Positions 25,795 to 35,096 are shown, counted from the first letter of the stretch. The stretch: DNA of 64,000 nucleotides from Parvularculaceae bacterium (GCA_021776475.1 JAJFFV010000006.1:682001-746000), one strand, 5' to 3'. A program made the numbers and translations. The notes: generated by a model from the letters alone, not told the origin.

Positions 25795-26667
25795 TTAGTC
25801 CGAGAAGAAATGCAGATTCTGTCGGGTTTTGGCGATCCGGTCTATTTCTAGCAATTCGGTCAGGAATGTTTTTAGAAGATGCAGCGGGATCATATTTGGC
25901 CCATCGGATGGCGCCTTGTCCGGATTGGGATGGGTTTCGGCAAAAATACCTGCCACCCCGACCGAAACCGCTGCGCGCGCCAACGTCGGTACCATTTCAC
26001 GCTGACCACCAGTGCTTGCGCCCTGCCCCCCGGGTTGCTGAACCGAGTGCGTGGCGTCAAAAATGATCGGAGCTCCTGTGTCTCGCGCCATTGTTGGTAT
26101 CCCACGAAAATCGGTAACGAGGGTGTTATAACCAAAGCTGGCGCCGCGCTCGGTAATAAGCACATTTGGATTACCGGCACCGGTCACCTTGGAGATGACA
26201 TTTTTCATGTCCCAGGGGGCGAGAAATTGGCCTTTCTTGACCTTAATGACCCGGCCGGTTTCGGCGGCGGCAATCAGTAGATCAGTCTGCCGGCAAAGAA
26301 ATGCTGGAATTTGAAGAACATCAACAACTTCCGCAACCGGTGCGCATTGTGACTTGTCGTGAATATCGGTTACAACCGGGATGCCGAGACTTTCGCGAAT
26401 CTCTGCAAAAACCGGTAACGCCTTGGCTAAACCGACGCCGCGCGCGCCAGCCATGCTGGTCCTGTTGGCCTTGTCAAAGGATGTTTTGTATATAAATCCA
26501 ATACGCAGCTCACTCGTGATTTCTTTAATTGCCGACGCGACTTCTAGTGCATGCTCCCTGCTCTCCATTGCGCAGGGACCGGCAAACAGCATCAATGGCA
26601 GGTGATTACCGATTTCGACGTTTGAGTCGCCACACTTGACTGTAACGACGCCGTTCTGATTACTCAT
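25795..26667 (-). CDS. kdsA: 3-deoxy-8-phosphooctulonate synthase
   Basis: This 290-residue TIM-barrel enzyme condenses phosphoenolpyruvate with arabinose 5-phosphate to give Kdo-8-phosphate for lipopolysaccharide. Motifs include G-P-C-A-M-E-S, Y-K-T-S-F-D-K-A-N-R-T-S, C-R-Q-T-D-L-L, K-K-G-Q-F-L-A-P-W, D-A-T-H-S-V-Q-Q-P-G and E-T-H-P-N-P-D-K-A. Length and N- and C-termini match the family. The kdsD gene, which makes the arabinose 5-phosphate substrate, is divergently arranged next to it. Confidence 0.96.
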   Translation of the reverse strand: MSNQNGVVTVKCGDSNVEIGNHLPLMLFAGPCAMESREHALEVASAIKEITSELRIGFIYKTSFDKANRTSMAGARGVGLAKALPVFAEIRESLGIPVVTDIHDKSQCAPVAEVVDVLQIPAFLCRQTDLLIAAAETGRVIKVKKGQFLAPWDMKNVISKVTGAGNPNVLITERGASFGYNTLVTDFRGIPTMARDTGAPIIFDATHSVQQPGGQGASTGGQREMVPTLARAAVSVGVAGIFAETHPNPDKAPSDGPNMIPLHLLKTFLTELLEIDRIAKTRQNLHFFSD

Positions 26668-26791
26668 GCTATCTGTCTTTCAATTCGCGCAACGCACGCT
26701 GGACCCTGGTGTCAATTCGTCCTAGATGGCGTGTCACTCAGCTTCGTGCAAGAGGGCTGTTCTTTATCAGAACATTGGCACAGAGACAAAG

Positions 26792-27769
26792 ATGACCGAT
26801 TATCTAAAAATAGCCAAGGAAGTGTTGGCGATCGAAATCAAGGGCCTTGAGGCCATTTTAACCGAGCTGGATGATGGTACCGGGTCCGAACTTTCTGTCG
26901 CCTTTTTGAAAGCTGTGGATCTTATCAAACAATCGAGCGGCCGCGTGATCGTAACCGGCATGGGCAAATCCGGTCATATCGCCAAAAAAATCGCCGCTAC
27001 CTTTGCCTCGACTGGCGAGCCGGCGAGTTTTGTTCATCCTGGCGAAGCGAGCCACGGTGACCTTGGCATGATTAGCCAGAACGATATTGTTCTTGCCCTC
27101 TCAAACTCAGGCGAGACGCCTGAACTACGGGATGTTCTTGGCTATTGCGGCCGTTTCAATATCCCGCTCCTCGCCATTACATCAGGTGCTGGTTCGACAC
27201 TCGAGCAAGCGGCTGACGCGTCCCTTCTACTGCCTGCGGCACAAGAGGCGTGCGGCGAGACCCGGGCCCCAACAACCTCAACGACAATGGCCCTGGCCCT
27301 TGGCGATGCTCTTGCAGTCGCGCTCCTGCGATCCAAAGGTTTTACCGCTTCAGATTTTCAAAACTACCATCCCGGTGGGAAACTTGGTGCGGCGCTACGA
27401 AAAGTAAAGGACCTCATGCACAGTGAAACTTCCGTGCCGTTGTGCTCTCTGGACACCCCTATTCCCGACGCCGTTAAGAAAGTAAGTGAAGCGGGCTTTG
27501 GGTGCATCGGCGTTTTAGACAAAAATGGTAATCTCGCCGGGATTATTACCGATGGCGATTTGAGACGTCATTACAACGATAACAATCCGGGCCAATGTGC
27601 AGCTGAAATAATGACCAAAAACCCAAAAACCGTCACGCCCGATACTCTCGCGGCTGAAGCGCTGTCTATATTGAGCGACCAGCGCATTACTGCCCTATTT
27701 GTTCTTCAAAATGAAAAGCCGGTTGGGTTGCTTCATGTTCACGATTGTTTGTCCATTGGGGTTGTTTAG
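26792..27769 (+). CDS. kdsD: D-arabinose 5-phosphate isomerase KdsD/KpsF
   Basis: This 325-residue enzyme interconverts ribulose 5-phosphate and arabinose 5-phosphate, the first step of Kdo synthesis. It has a SIS sugar isomerase domain (G-M-G-K-S-G-H-I-A-K-K and L-S-N-S-G-E-T) followed by two CBS domains (about 205-325, with ITDGDLRRH). I chose the ATG at 26792 (MTDYLKIA) over a more upstream start that would add 22 unusual residues. The gene is the functional partner of kdsA, divergent with a 124-base gap. Confidence 0.94.
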   Translation: MTDYLKIAKEVLAIEIKGLEAILTELDDGTGSELSVAFLKAVDLIKQSSGRVIVTGMGKSGHIAKKIAATFASTGEPASFVHPGEASHGDLGMISQNDIVLALSNSGETPELRDVLGYCGRFNIPLLAITSGAGSTLEQAADASLLLPAAQEACGETRAPTTSTTMALALGDALAVALLRSKGFTASDFQNYHPGGKLGAALRKVKDLMHSETSVPLCSLDTPIPDAVKKVSEAGFGCIGVLDKNGNLAGIITDGDLRRHYNDNNPGQCAAEIMTKNPKTVTPDTLAAEALSILSDQRITALFVLQNEKPVGLLHVHDCLSIGVV

Positions 27770-27907
27770 CTCATTCGGTCGGTTTTGCGCTCTGTACCAC
27801 GCCATTGATCATGAAACATGCGGTGAGAATAGTTTGATCTCAACGGTGATAATATGCCTAAGTGTGTGATAGAATTGAAGAAATGAGAATCACCAGGGAG
27901 AGAGTTT

Positions 27908-29143
27908 GTGAATCTCAATGAGGCAAGAACCATTACTCCTGAAAACCGGGAGGAGTTGTTGAAAGGCACACCGCTCTTTTTCCGGCTGTTGGCGAATGTT
28001 GGCCATAGGATGGTATTTGGCTCTGTTGTCTTCATCCTTCCCGACAACCGGATCATCAAATTTGATTCAGGCAATGAACCTGAACAAATGGCCGTTGTCA
28101 CAGTGAATTACTATGTGATGGCGCGTAGAATTCTGTTTGGCGGCATCATCGGGTTTTATAAGAGCTTTGCCGATAATCACTGGCAGACGCCTGACCTCGC
28201 GCAGACGATATATGTTTTCGCCCGAAACGCGGACGAGATTCAAAAAGTCCTGACGGCGCACCCTGTTTTGCGAACCGTCAACAATCTCGCCCACACGATG
28301 AACAAGAACACCAAAACAGGATCGCGCAAGAATATTATGGCGCACTACGATCTCGGCAATGCGTTTTATGAAAAGTGGCTTGACCCGACGATGACCTATT
28401 CTTCAGCGCTGTTCACATCGCCTGAGCAATCGTTGAGTGAAGCTCAAACTTCAAAATACGCATCACTGGCGAGGCAGATTGAACTCCGACCGGAGGAGTC
28501 GGTTTTGGAGATCGGGTCCGGCTGGGGTGGCTTTGCAGAGTTTGCGGCGAAAGAGGTCGGTGCAAATGTTACCGGGCTGACTATATCACCAGCGCAATAT
28601 GAATACGCCAGAGAACGCATATACAAGCAAGGTCTGAACGAAAAAGTCGAATTCCGGCTTCAGGATTATCGTGATGTTAGTGGTCAGTTTGATAAAGTCG
28701 CCTCGATCGAAATGTTCGAAGCAGTCGGCAAAGAATACTGGCCAACCTATTTTGGAAAAATACGAGACAGCCTGAAGAGCAATGGCCGTGCTGGCTTGCA
28801 GATTATTACTATCGCCGACCGGTTTTATGACAACTATGTCAAAGGAACGGACTTCATCCAACGCTATGTATTCCCCGGCGGTATGTTGCCAAGCCCGTCG
28901 GTTTTCAAGAAACATGTGGAAGACGCAGGCCTTACACTGACTAACACGATTTCATTTGGCCAGGATTATGCCAGAACACTGAACAGCTGGCATAAAAGGT
29001 TTCTCGCAGTGTGGAACGATTTGCAGCTAATGGGCTTCGATGATCAATTCAAGAAGCTGTGGGAATTCTACTTGGCCTATTGTGAGGCCGGTTTTCGTGC
29101 GGAGACAACGGACGTTAAACAGGTAACCCTCGCCAAGGTTTGA
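27908..29143 (+). CDS. cfa: Cyclopropane-fatty-acyl-phospholipid synthase
   Basis: This 411-residue S-adenosylmethionine-dependent enzyme converts unsaturated phospholipid acyl chains into cyclopropane chains. Motifs seen are H-Y-D-L-G-N-A-F-Y, V-L-E-I-G-S-G-W-G-G (SAM site), G-L-T-I-S-P-A-Q, I-E-M-F-E-A-V-G (with the catalytic Glu) and Q-R-Y-V-F-P-G-G-M-L-P-S. The start is GTG at 27908 with the ribosome site AGGGAGAG. The non-coding gap of 138 bases before it shows no terminator. Confidence 0.92.
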   Translation: MNLNEARTITPENREELLKGTPLFFRLLANVGHRMVFGSVVFILPDNRIIKFDSGNEPEQMAVVTVNYYVMARRILFGGIIGFYKSFADNHWQTPDLAQTIYVFARNADEIQKVLTAHPVLRTVNNLAHTMNKNTKTGSRKNIMAHYDLGNAFYEKWLDPTMTYSSALFTSPEQSLSEAQTSKYASLARQIELRPEESVLEIGSGWGGFAEFAAKEVGANVTGLTISPAQYEYARERIYKQGLNEKVEFRLQDYRDVSGQFDKVASIEMFEAVGKEYWPTYFGKIRDSLKSNGRAGLQIITIADRFYDNYVKGTDFIQRYVFPGGMLPSPSVFKKHVEDAGLTLTNTISFGQDYARTLNSWHKRFLAVWNDLQLMGFDDQFKKLWEFYLAYCEAGFRAETTDVKQVTLAKV

Positions 29144-29266
29144 CCAAATGCAGGTCTTACTTTTTCTACTTCCGTCATCAGATAAAATCGCATTGGTTCA
29201 ACTTGATCGTGTGTTCGCTTGATCCATGGCTCGGGCGTGACTAGCTTCATTTGTCAGGAGATGAGA

Positions 29267-30252
29267 ATGACTATTCATCAGTCTGTTATCGATGCGATCG
29301 GCGACACGCCTTTCATAAAACTTCGCCGCGCCTCTGACGAAACCGGCTGCACTATTCTGGGTAAAGCTGAATTTCTGAACCCCGGTCAGTCGATTAAGGA
29401 TCGTGCGGCATCATTCGTGATGCTGAAAAAAGTGGTACGCGGGCGCCGGGTGGTACTATCGTCGAAGGGACCGCGGGAAATACCGGGATAGGTCTATGCG
29501 CCGTTGGCAAGGCGCTGGGATATTACATTAAAATTGTCATGCCACGAACGCAAAGCGAGGAAAAACAGGCTGTCCGGTCGCTTGGCGGTGATCTGGTTGA
29601 GGTTGACGCAGTACCATATGCTGACCTTAACAACTATATTCGATTTTCCAGGCGTCTCGCCACTCGACTGAAGCAATTTGGGCGAGCCAGTTTGACAATA
29701 TCGCTAACCAGACCGCGCACTATCAAACAACAGGTCCTGAAGTCTGGACTGCTTTTGACGGCGACATTGACGGGTTCAACGGCGCGATCGGTTCTGGCGG
29801 CACCTTGGGCGGGATCAGCTTCGCCATAAAAGAACGTAATCCAGAAGTGGTGATGGGGCTCGCCGATCCGTTTGGCGCAAAGCTCTACAGCTGGTACAAT
29901 CACGGCAAACTGGAAACCGAGGGCTCATCAATCCCCGGGGGGATTGGCCAGGGACGGGTAACAGTCAATCTGGAAGGAAGCATTTCCGGTATCAGATGAA
30001 GAGGTGCTCGATATTCTGTACAAGCTGATAGTTGAGGAGGGTATTTGCCTAGGCGGCTCTTCCGGGATCAATATTGCCGGTGCGATCAAACTGGCAAAAC
30101 AGATGGGTCCGGGACATACCATCGTTACAGTTCTGTGCGACTATGGTAACAGATACGGATCAACCTTGTACATTCTGGAGTATCTGAAATCCAAAAACCT
30201 GCCCCTACCCCCGTGGCACAAAAGGGACCGTCCCAATGCTGAAGACGGTTGA
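29267..30252 (+). pseudogene. Cysteine synthase (CysK-like) with three frameshifts
   Basis: All conserved blocks of an O-acetylserine sulfhydrylase (about 325 residues) can be read, but in changing frames: I-G-D-T-P-F-I-K-L and P-G-Q-S-I-K-D-R-A (the Lys binds PLP), then G-G-T-I-V-E-G-T-A-G-N-T-G-I, Q-T-A-H-Y-Q-T-T-G-P-E-V, G-S-G-G-T-L-G-G and G-G-S-S-G-I-N. Breaks lie at an A6 run (29426-29431, seven A expected), at TTTGGG (29677-29682, one T short) and at GGAAGC (one A too many near 29978). No stop codon or lost motif is seen. Starting ATG is 29267 with CAGGAG. The tail overlaps the GNAT gene by 17 bases. Confidence 0.85.
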
Positions 30253-30766
30253 TGTCACCATCACCTATCTTGAACAGACGGCGCGGTCGACGTCCCCGCC
30301 TCAAGCCCGCCCGCCTGGCAAGACAGCGCTGATGCGCGCCGAGAATCCGCCCCTTCACTATTACCGTTATTTGTTTGACCGGGTCGGCAAACCCTACCAT
30401 TGGGCCAGCCGCAGATATATGCCGGATGATGATCTGCGCGCGATTGTTCACGATCCGGATGTTTATTTCTACGTGCTCTATTTTAGCGGCGTGCCGTGTG
30501 GCATAGGCGAAGTGGATGCGCGCCCGGATGTTCACGATGCGGGCACGGTCGAGATCAAGTTCTTTGGCCTGATGCAGGATTTTATTGGCAGAGGGCTGGG
30601 CCGCTGGTTTTTGTACAACGTTATCGACCTCGCCTGGGCACGGGACCCCCGACGGGTTATCCTCGAGACCTGCACCGCAGACCATCCTGCGGCGTTACCG
30701 CTCTACCAAAAGATGGGTTTTACCGTGTACAGCCAGGACACCGGTATTATTGAGTGGCGGGGGTAG
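30236..30766 (+). CDS. GNAT family acetyltransferase
   Basis: This 176-residue protein has the GNAT core: V-Y-F-Y-V-L-Y-F-S-G-V-P-C-G (strand), V-E-I-K-F-F-G-L, the acetyl-CoA pyrophosphate loop Q-D-F-I-G-R-G-L-G-R (Q/R-x-x-G-x-G/A type) and H-P-A-A-L-P-L-Y-Q-K-M-G-F, the C-terminal motif of acetyltransferases. The acceptor substrate is unknown. It starts inside the tail of the cysteine synthase gene and stops 1 base before the cystathionine lyase-like gene, so these three belong to one transcription unit; an O-acetylserine-type or amino acid role would fit but is only inference. Confidence 0.85.
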   Translation: MLKTVDVTITYLEQTARSTSPPQARPPGKTALMRAENPPLHYYRYLFDRVGKPYHWASRRYMPDDDLRAIVHDPDVYFYVLYFSGVPCGIGEVDARPDVHDAGTVEIKFFGLMQDFIGRGLGRWFLYNVIDLAWARDPRRVILETCTADHPAALPLYQKMGFTVYSQDTGIIEWRG

Positions 30767-30767
30767 G

Positions 30768-31952
30768 ATGAGCAACAAAATTTCCAAGACAGACACACAG
30801 CTTGCCGCGACCGGCCGGCCAAAACGCCGGCCGGCTCATACAGTCAGTTATCCGCCTGAGCGCGCGTCGACCATCCTTTTTCCAACTTACGAAGACTTTA
30901 CCTCAGGCGATCGCCCGCTGCTCTACGGCCGTTTTGGCACAACAACACACCGGGCGTTTGAACAGTCTATTGCAGCGCTTGAGGAAGCCACATACGTCCA
31001 TCTGGCTCCTTCGGGCCTCGCGGCAATTACGTTGACGATAATTGCGCTGTCGGCACCGGGCAGTCATGTCCTGGTCACCGACAATGCCTATGATCCGGTG
31101 CGTGGATTCTGCGACAGACTGCTCAACCAATTGGGGATTGATACGGAATACTATAACCCTCGGACTGGTAAGAATATTGAGCAACTGATCCGCCCCGAGA
31201 CGACCGTCATCTTGGCTGAGAGCCCCGGCTCTCTCACTTTCGAAGTTCAGGATATCCCGGCGATTGCGAAAGTTGCGGCGCAGAAATCGGTCCCTTTGCT
31301 GGTGGATAATACTTGGGCTGCGAGCTATTTTTTTAAACCGCTGACCGCGGGGGCCGCTATCAGTATTTTATCTGCGACTAAATATATTGCCGGCCATGCT
31401 GACTGTTTGCTTGGTACCATAGCTACAAATGATGCGAGCCTGTCCGTGAAAATCGGCCGTACACTGCGGCAAATCGGATCCAATGTGTCATCTGACGATG
31501 TCTTTCTGGCACACCGAGGCTTACGGACGCTCGCCGCAAGACTGCCCGTTCATGAGCGCCACGGGCTGGCACTGGCCAAATGGCTTAGCGAGCGGCCGGA
31601 AATTGCGACGGTTCTTCACCCTGCGCTTACCAGCCATCCGGATAATGCTTTGTGGAAGCGGGACTTTACCGGCGCGAGTGGTCTCTTTGGGTTTATTTTG
31701 AAACCTTGCGATGAACAGCAGGTTGCTGCTTTTTGCAATTCAATGACGTATTTCGGGATGGGGTATTCGTGGGGCGGCTTTGAAAGCCTTCTGATACCCA
31801 CACCGCCTCAGAAGTACCGCAGTACAGTGCCCTGGACGCATAATGGCACTCTTATGCGAGTTCACGCAGGCCTTGAGGATGTTGGCGATCTTGTTAATGA
31901 TCTTGATCTGGCTTTTGCTGCTTTCAACGCGGCCAAAGACACGAAGGGATAA
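30768..31952 (+). CDS. Cystathionine beta-lyase-like PLP enzyme
   Basis: This 394-residue protein belongs to the Cys/Met metabolism PLP family. It shows Y-G-R-F-G-T-T-T, the lysine motif S-I-L-S-A-T-K-Y-I-A-G-H-A-D (Schiff base Lys in S-A-T-K) and Y-F-G-M-G-Y-S-W-G-G-F-E-S-L near the C-terminus, which resembles MetC more than MetB or MetZ. MetC cleaves cystathionine to homocysteine, ammonia and pyruvate. I chose the ATG at 30768, just after the GNAT stop, over a far upstream in-frame start. The neighbouring cysteine synthase fits sulfur amino acid metabolism. Confidence 0.88.
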   Translation: MSNKISKTDTQLAATGRPKRRPAHTVSYPPERASTILFPTYEDFTSGDRPLLYGRFGTTTHRAFEQSIAALEEATYVHLAPSGLAAITLTIIALSAPGSHVLVTDNAYDPVRGFCDRLLNQLGIDTEYYNPRTGKNIEQLIRPETTVILAESPGSLTFEVQDIPAIAKVAAQKSVPLLVDNTWAASYFFKPLTAGAAISILSATKYIAGHADCLLGTIATNDASLSVKIGRTLRQIGSNVSSDDVFLAHRGLRTLAARLPVHERHGLALAKWLSERPEIATVLHPALTSHPDNALWKRDFTGASGLFGFILKPCDEQQVAAFCNSMTYFGMGYSWGGFESLLIPTPPQKYRSTVPWTHNGTLMRVHAGLEDVGDLVNDLDLAFAAFNAAKDTKG

Positions 31953-31955
31953 GCC

Positions 31956-32264
31956 GTGAAGAAATTAATCGCAGTCTTGCTCGTTTTCTGTTTCGGTTTA
32001 TTGACAGCATGTGTCACGCCGCCAAGTTATTTGCTGGTAGAATCTGATCCTTCTGGCGCTCTTATCAAGTTTCAGGACGGGCGGACATGTACAACGCCGT
32101 GCCCGATTACCGTGGATTACCCAGCGACAATTACCATCGCCAAGGCTGGCTATATTGCTCAGGAGCATCCGTTGACAGTAGGCCAAACAGGCTCATTGAG
32201 CCTGACGCTGCAACTCGCCGCCCCTACAACTATCATCGAAGAAACGGCGATGCCGGATCTCTAA
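31956..32264 (+). CDS. PEGA-domain lipoprotein
   Basis: This 102-residue protein begins with GTG at 31956 and has a lipoprotein signal (lipobox L-T-A-C at residues 17-20). After it comes a PEGA-type beta domain (V-E-S-D-P-S-G-A-L-I and I-A-K-A-G-Y), with a Cys pair in T-C-T-T-P-C. PEGA domains lie outside the cytoplasmic membrane and are thought to bind surface structures. Function is unknown. It starts 3 bases after the lyase stop and may be cotranscribed, but a link in function is not evident. Confidence 0.8.
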   Translation: MKKLIAVLLVFCFGLLTACVTPPSYLLVESDPSGALIKFQDGRTCTTPCPITVDYPATITIAKAGYIAQEHPLTVGQTGSLSLTLQLAAPTTIIEETAMPDL

Positions 32265-32326
32265 CACCGAAAGGTCAATTTTTGACTTGAAGAAAAAACA
32301 TAACTCGGCATAAAGGCGTTTCGGAT

Positions 32327-32403
<77 letters not shown>

Positions 32404-32430
32404 ATAAAATTAAGGAACGAGACTAGCTTT

Positions 32431-32739
32431 ATGGTTGCCAGAATCTATCGTCCATCAAAGAATGCCATGCAGTCTGGCACGGCAAATACCAAAGAATGGA
32501 CACTGGAATTTGAGCAAGAAGCCGCGCGGCGGATCGACCCCCTTATGGGATGGACAAGCGCCGAAGATATGACATCCAGTCAGGTTCGTCTCAACTTTGA
32601 TACTAGGGCGGCGGCGGTAAGCTACGCAAAGGACCACAACATCCCGTATCAGGTTGTTGAGAAAGCTAGGCCTGAGCCAGTCGTTAAGTCATACTCGGAC
32701 AACTTCGCCGTAAACAGACGAAAACCCTGGACCCACTAG
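32431..32739 (+). CDS. NDUFS4-like complex I accessory subunit
   Basis: This 102-residue protein matches the alphaproteobacterial form of the mitochondrial NDUFS4 (ETC complex I subunit conserved region): A-R-I-Y-R-P-S-K-N-A-M-Q-S-G near the N-terminus, W-T-L-E-F and P-L-M-G-W-T-S-A-E-D-M, then V-R-L-N-F-D-T and K-P-W-T-H at the end. It stabilises the peripheral arm of NADH:ubiquinone oxidoreductase. The ATG has AAGGAA upstream. It lies between two tRNA genes, 28 bases after tRNA-Pro. Confidence 0.9.
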   Translation: MVARIYRPSKNAMQSGTANTKEWTLEFEQEAARRIDPLMGWTSAEDMTSSQVRLNFDTRAAAVSYAKDHNIPYQVVEKARPEPVVKSYSDNFAVNRRKPWTH

Positions 32740-32797
32740 AATATTCTGGAATTGGCCACTGTTTATCAGGCACAATTTACGGCATGTAGGTTTTCAC

Positions 32798-32874
<77 letters not shown>

Positions 32875-32922
32875 TGTCAGATTTTTGGGTCATCGATCAG
32901 TCAGTTATTTACCGGCGCAAAT

Positions 32923-33465
32923 TCAGTTTACGCCATCGACTTTAACCTGCACCGCGAGAAGCCCTTTCGGACCCTTGCCGAACGACACATATACAACCTG
33001 GCCGGTGACGAGACCATTAAGCCCTGATCGGCGCAATGTTTCCATATGGATGAATATATCTTCCGATCCATCACCTCGTGTGACGAAGCCATAGCCTTTT
33101 GCTCGATTAAACCACTTTACTTCAACCGGCTCAAAGGCGCCTGCTGCTTCGACAGGTGGCGGAATATTGCTTACGGCGGGGGTGATAGTTGCGGCGGTAC
33201 TTTCGTCGATTGTCAATACCCGAGTTGCCTGTAGGCCTTTTGGCCGCCGCACCGCTTCGATGACAACAGTGGAGCCTTCCAGAGCGGAAGAATGGCCAAC
33301 TTCTTTCAGGCAGGAAGAATGGAGTAAAATATCGTCTTCTGCATCGTCAGAAATGATGAAGCCGTAGCCCTTTACGGTATCAAACCATTTGATGATGCCT
33401 TTTACCTCGAAAGACCCTTCGGACGTTTCTGTGTCGCTGCCCTCAGTCCCCGGATCTTGGTCCAT
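32923..33465 (-). CDS. Double cold-shock-domain protein
   Basis: This 180-residue protein has two cold-shock domains: residues 20-90 ([16 protein letters not shown]) and 110-180 ([13 protein letters not shown] and D-I-F-I-H), each with the RNP1 motif K-G-Y-G-F. The N-terminal tail is acidic. This arrangement is typical for alphaproteobacteria. Such proteins bind single-stranded nucleic acid and act in RNA handling or growth-phase control. A Fur-type palindrome lies 135 bases upstream of its ATG. Confidence 0.9.
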   Translation of the reverse strand: MDQDPGTEGSDTETSEGSFEVKGIIKWFDTVKGYGFIISDDAEDDILLHSSCLKEVGHSSALEGSTVVIEAVRRPKGLQATRVLTIDESTAATITPAVSNIPPPVEAAGAFEPVEVKWFNRAKGYGFVTRGDGSEDIFIHMETLRRSGLNGLVTGQVVYVSFGKGPKGLLAVQVKVDGVN

Positions 33466-33599
33466 TACACGGCCCTAGCAATTTAACCATGTCAACAATA
33501 AGGTTATTCGAAAACTATGTCATCTGACGGACGGACGTTTTTTTTCCAATTTGGTGTATTATTGCAAAAAAAACGCCCAAAGGTTGCATCCAACTTCGA

Positions 33600-33616
33600 C
33601 TGAGAATTATTCTCAG
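33600..33616. promoter_or_regulatory. Fur-type 7-1-7 palindrome (perfect)
   Basis: CTGAGAAT (33600-33607), centre T, and ATTCTCAG (33609-33616) are perfectly symmetrical. The core TGAGAAT-N-ATTCTCA has the 7-1-7 layout of Fur-family boxes (TGATAAT-N-ATTATCA). It lies between the YbjN gene and the cold-shock gene on the same strand, and it recurs at 56344-56358. No T-run follows it, so a terminator is unlikely. Confidence 0.55.
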
Positions 33617-33625
33617 TGCAAATCG

Positions 33626-34069
33626 TTATGCTGCAACCTGAGATTTAACATCGGTGACAAATTTTTTGACTAAAGAAAGAAACACAACGAAATCTGATTC
33701 GATATTTTTGAGCGACACACCGCCAGCGGAGTTGCGATCCATCTGAATGGCAACATCGCCCTGTCGATCTACGAAGGCCCGACCAAATTTGATGTCGTTA
33801 TTGTAGCGGTTGAGGAAATCATATCCCACCATGTCCGACGAGACGTCATCCAGATAGGTCAAATACGTGACATCGCCATCACTGCCGTCTACGGCGATCA
33901 TCACCGCGAGCCCGCGATACATCACGGCTACTGTATTTTCACTGACATTGACGACAGTGTAGCCCTTGGCGTCCATTGCGGATTTGATTTCGCTCGGTGT
34001 CACCGCATAGGCGCTGCTGGCACCCAAAATGAACGTGATGGACAAAAACACGGCCAGATACTTTTTCAT
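33626..34069 (-). CDS. Secreted YbjN-domain protein
   Basis: This 147-residue protein has a clear signal peptide (residues 1-20, ending A-S-S-A-Y-A, next residue V) and a YbjN-type fold: A-M-D-A-K-G-Y-T-V, V-T-Y-L-T-Y-L-D and N-R-Y-N-N-D-I-K-F-G-R-A-F. YbjN proteins are linked to stress responses; this periplasmic form has no defined function. The ATG at 34069 has a GAGGGG ribosome site and is preferred over starts 41 codons upstream. Confidence 0.78.
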   Translation of the reverse strand: MKKYLAVFLSITFILGASSAYAVTPSEIKSAMDAKGYTVVNVSENTVAVMYRGLAVMIAVDGSDGDVTYLTYLDDVSSDMVGYDFLNRYNNDIKFGRAFVDRQGDVAIQMDRNSAGGVSLKNIESDFVVFLSLVKKFVTDVKSQVAA

Positions 34070-34233
34070 CACACCCCTCACACAGTTCTTTTCTGCTGGC
34101 GATACCGACCGTGCGGCCAAAACGCCGTTAACTATTCCATAAAAGCTTAACTCGGCTTGAAATGCAATCAGTAGAAGGGTGTTTGTGCTCATTCTGATGA
34201 CGGTGTTGCACCGGAGCTGTCAGCAATGGGAGC

Positions 34234-34995
34234 CTACAATTGAGGCAGTCCTTTACGTATCATATTCAGCAAATTCGCGGGTTTGAGGTACTCAAGCCGG
34301 CCATAAGAACCAAAGTGCACCGACCAGGCCAGTCGGCTGCGATCCGTCCGGTTGGGGCCAGCGCTATGGATCGTCAACGGGTGATGAAAGCAAATGTCAC
34401 CAGCTTCGAGGCTGGGTGAACAAACGTTCTCTGGCTCGACCTCGGCAGTCAAAACATGCGGATGCAGGGTGGAATCACCGTGATGATCAAGGAATTCGCC
34501 CTCATGGCTCCCTGGCACATAATTCAAGGTACCGTTTTCCGGCGTTACATCTTGCAGCGGGATCCAGAAATTAACTGTGTCGAGCGTAGTATTGGCCTTC
34601 ATGTAGCCGCGATCCTGGTGCCAGACTGTATTCGTTTCTGTGTGCGGCATCTTGCAAATTGCATGATCAAAAACATATCGAGCCTTGTGATTCAGGACAT
34701 CCGAGGCAATACCTTGAACTTTGCGAAATACAGCGCTCTCGAATAATCCTGGTTCCAGCAAGGTTGCACGATCAATTTCAGGTTGTTGTGACCCAGGTTG
34801 CATTCCTTCCAGGGCTCCGACATCGCGGATTTTGCGGCTAAGTTTGTGCTCGAAATTGCAGAAAAGGGGGTCGAGCAAGGCGCCGAGCTCATTTATCTCC
34901 CGAACAGAAAACACACCGCGCATAACCGCGAAGCCATCACGGTGATAGGCGTCTTTGTTGGTGCACATTTCTTCTGATATTGCGCTTGCTGACAC
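34234..34995 (-). CDS. Phytanoyl-CoA dioxygenase (PhyH) family protein
   Basis: This 253-residue protein shows the non-haem iron motif W-H-Q-D-R (about residue 122) and a later H-H-P-L-T-I-H-S-A with the second His, plus P-G-S-H-E-G, as in PhyH-type 2-oxoglutarate-dependent oxygenases. The Arg that binds oxoglutarate is probably R in T-D-R-S-R-L. Substrate unknown; family members hydroxylate phytanoyl-CoA, ectoine or small metabolites. The GTG start at 34995 has AAGGAG upstream. It stands alone with no visible partner. Confidence 0.85.
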   Translation of the reverse strand: MSASAISEEMCTNKDAYHRDGFAVMRGVFSVREINELGALLDPLFCNFEHKLSRKIRDVGALEGMQPGSQQPEIDRATLLEPGLFESAVFRKVQGIASDVLNHKARYVFDHAICKMPHTETNTVWHQDRGYMKANTTLDTVNFWIPLQDVTPENGTLNYVPGSHEGEFLDHHGDSTLHPHVLTAEVEPENVCSPSLEAGDICFHHPLTIHSAGPNRTDRSRLAWSVHFGSYGRLEYLKPANLLNMIRKGLPQL

Positions 34996-35096
34996 AGAAC
35001 TCCTTAACCCTGAACAAGAATGACCGTTTCTGGCACAATCATGCCCGTCATTACAGGTTATTTGTTAACATAAGGCAAGCTGGAGGCCACTTGGAG

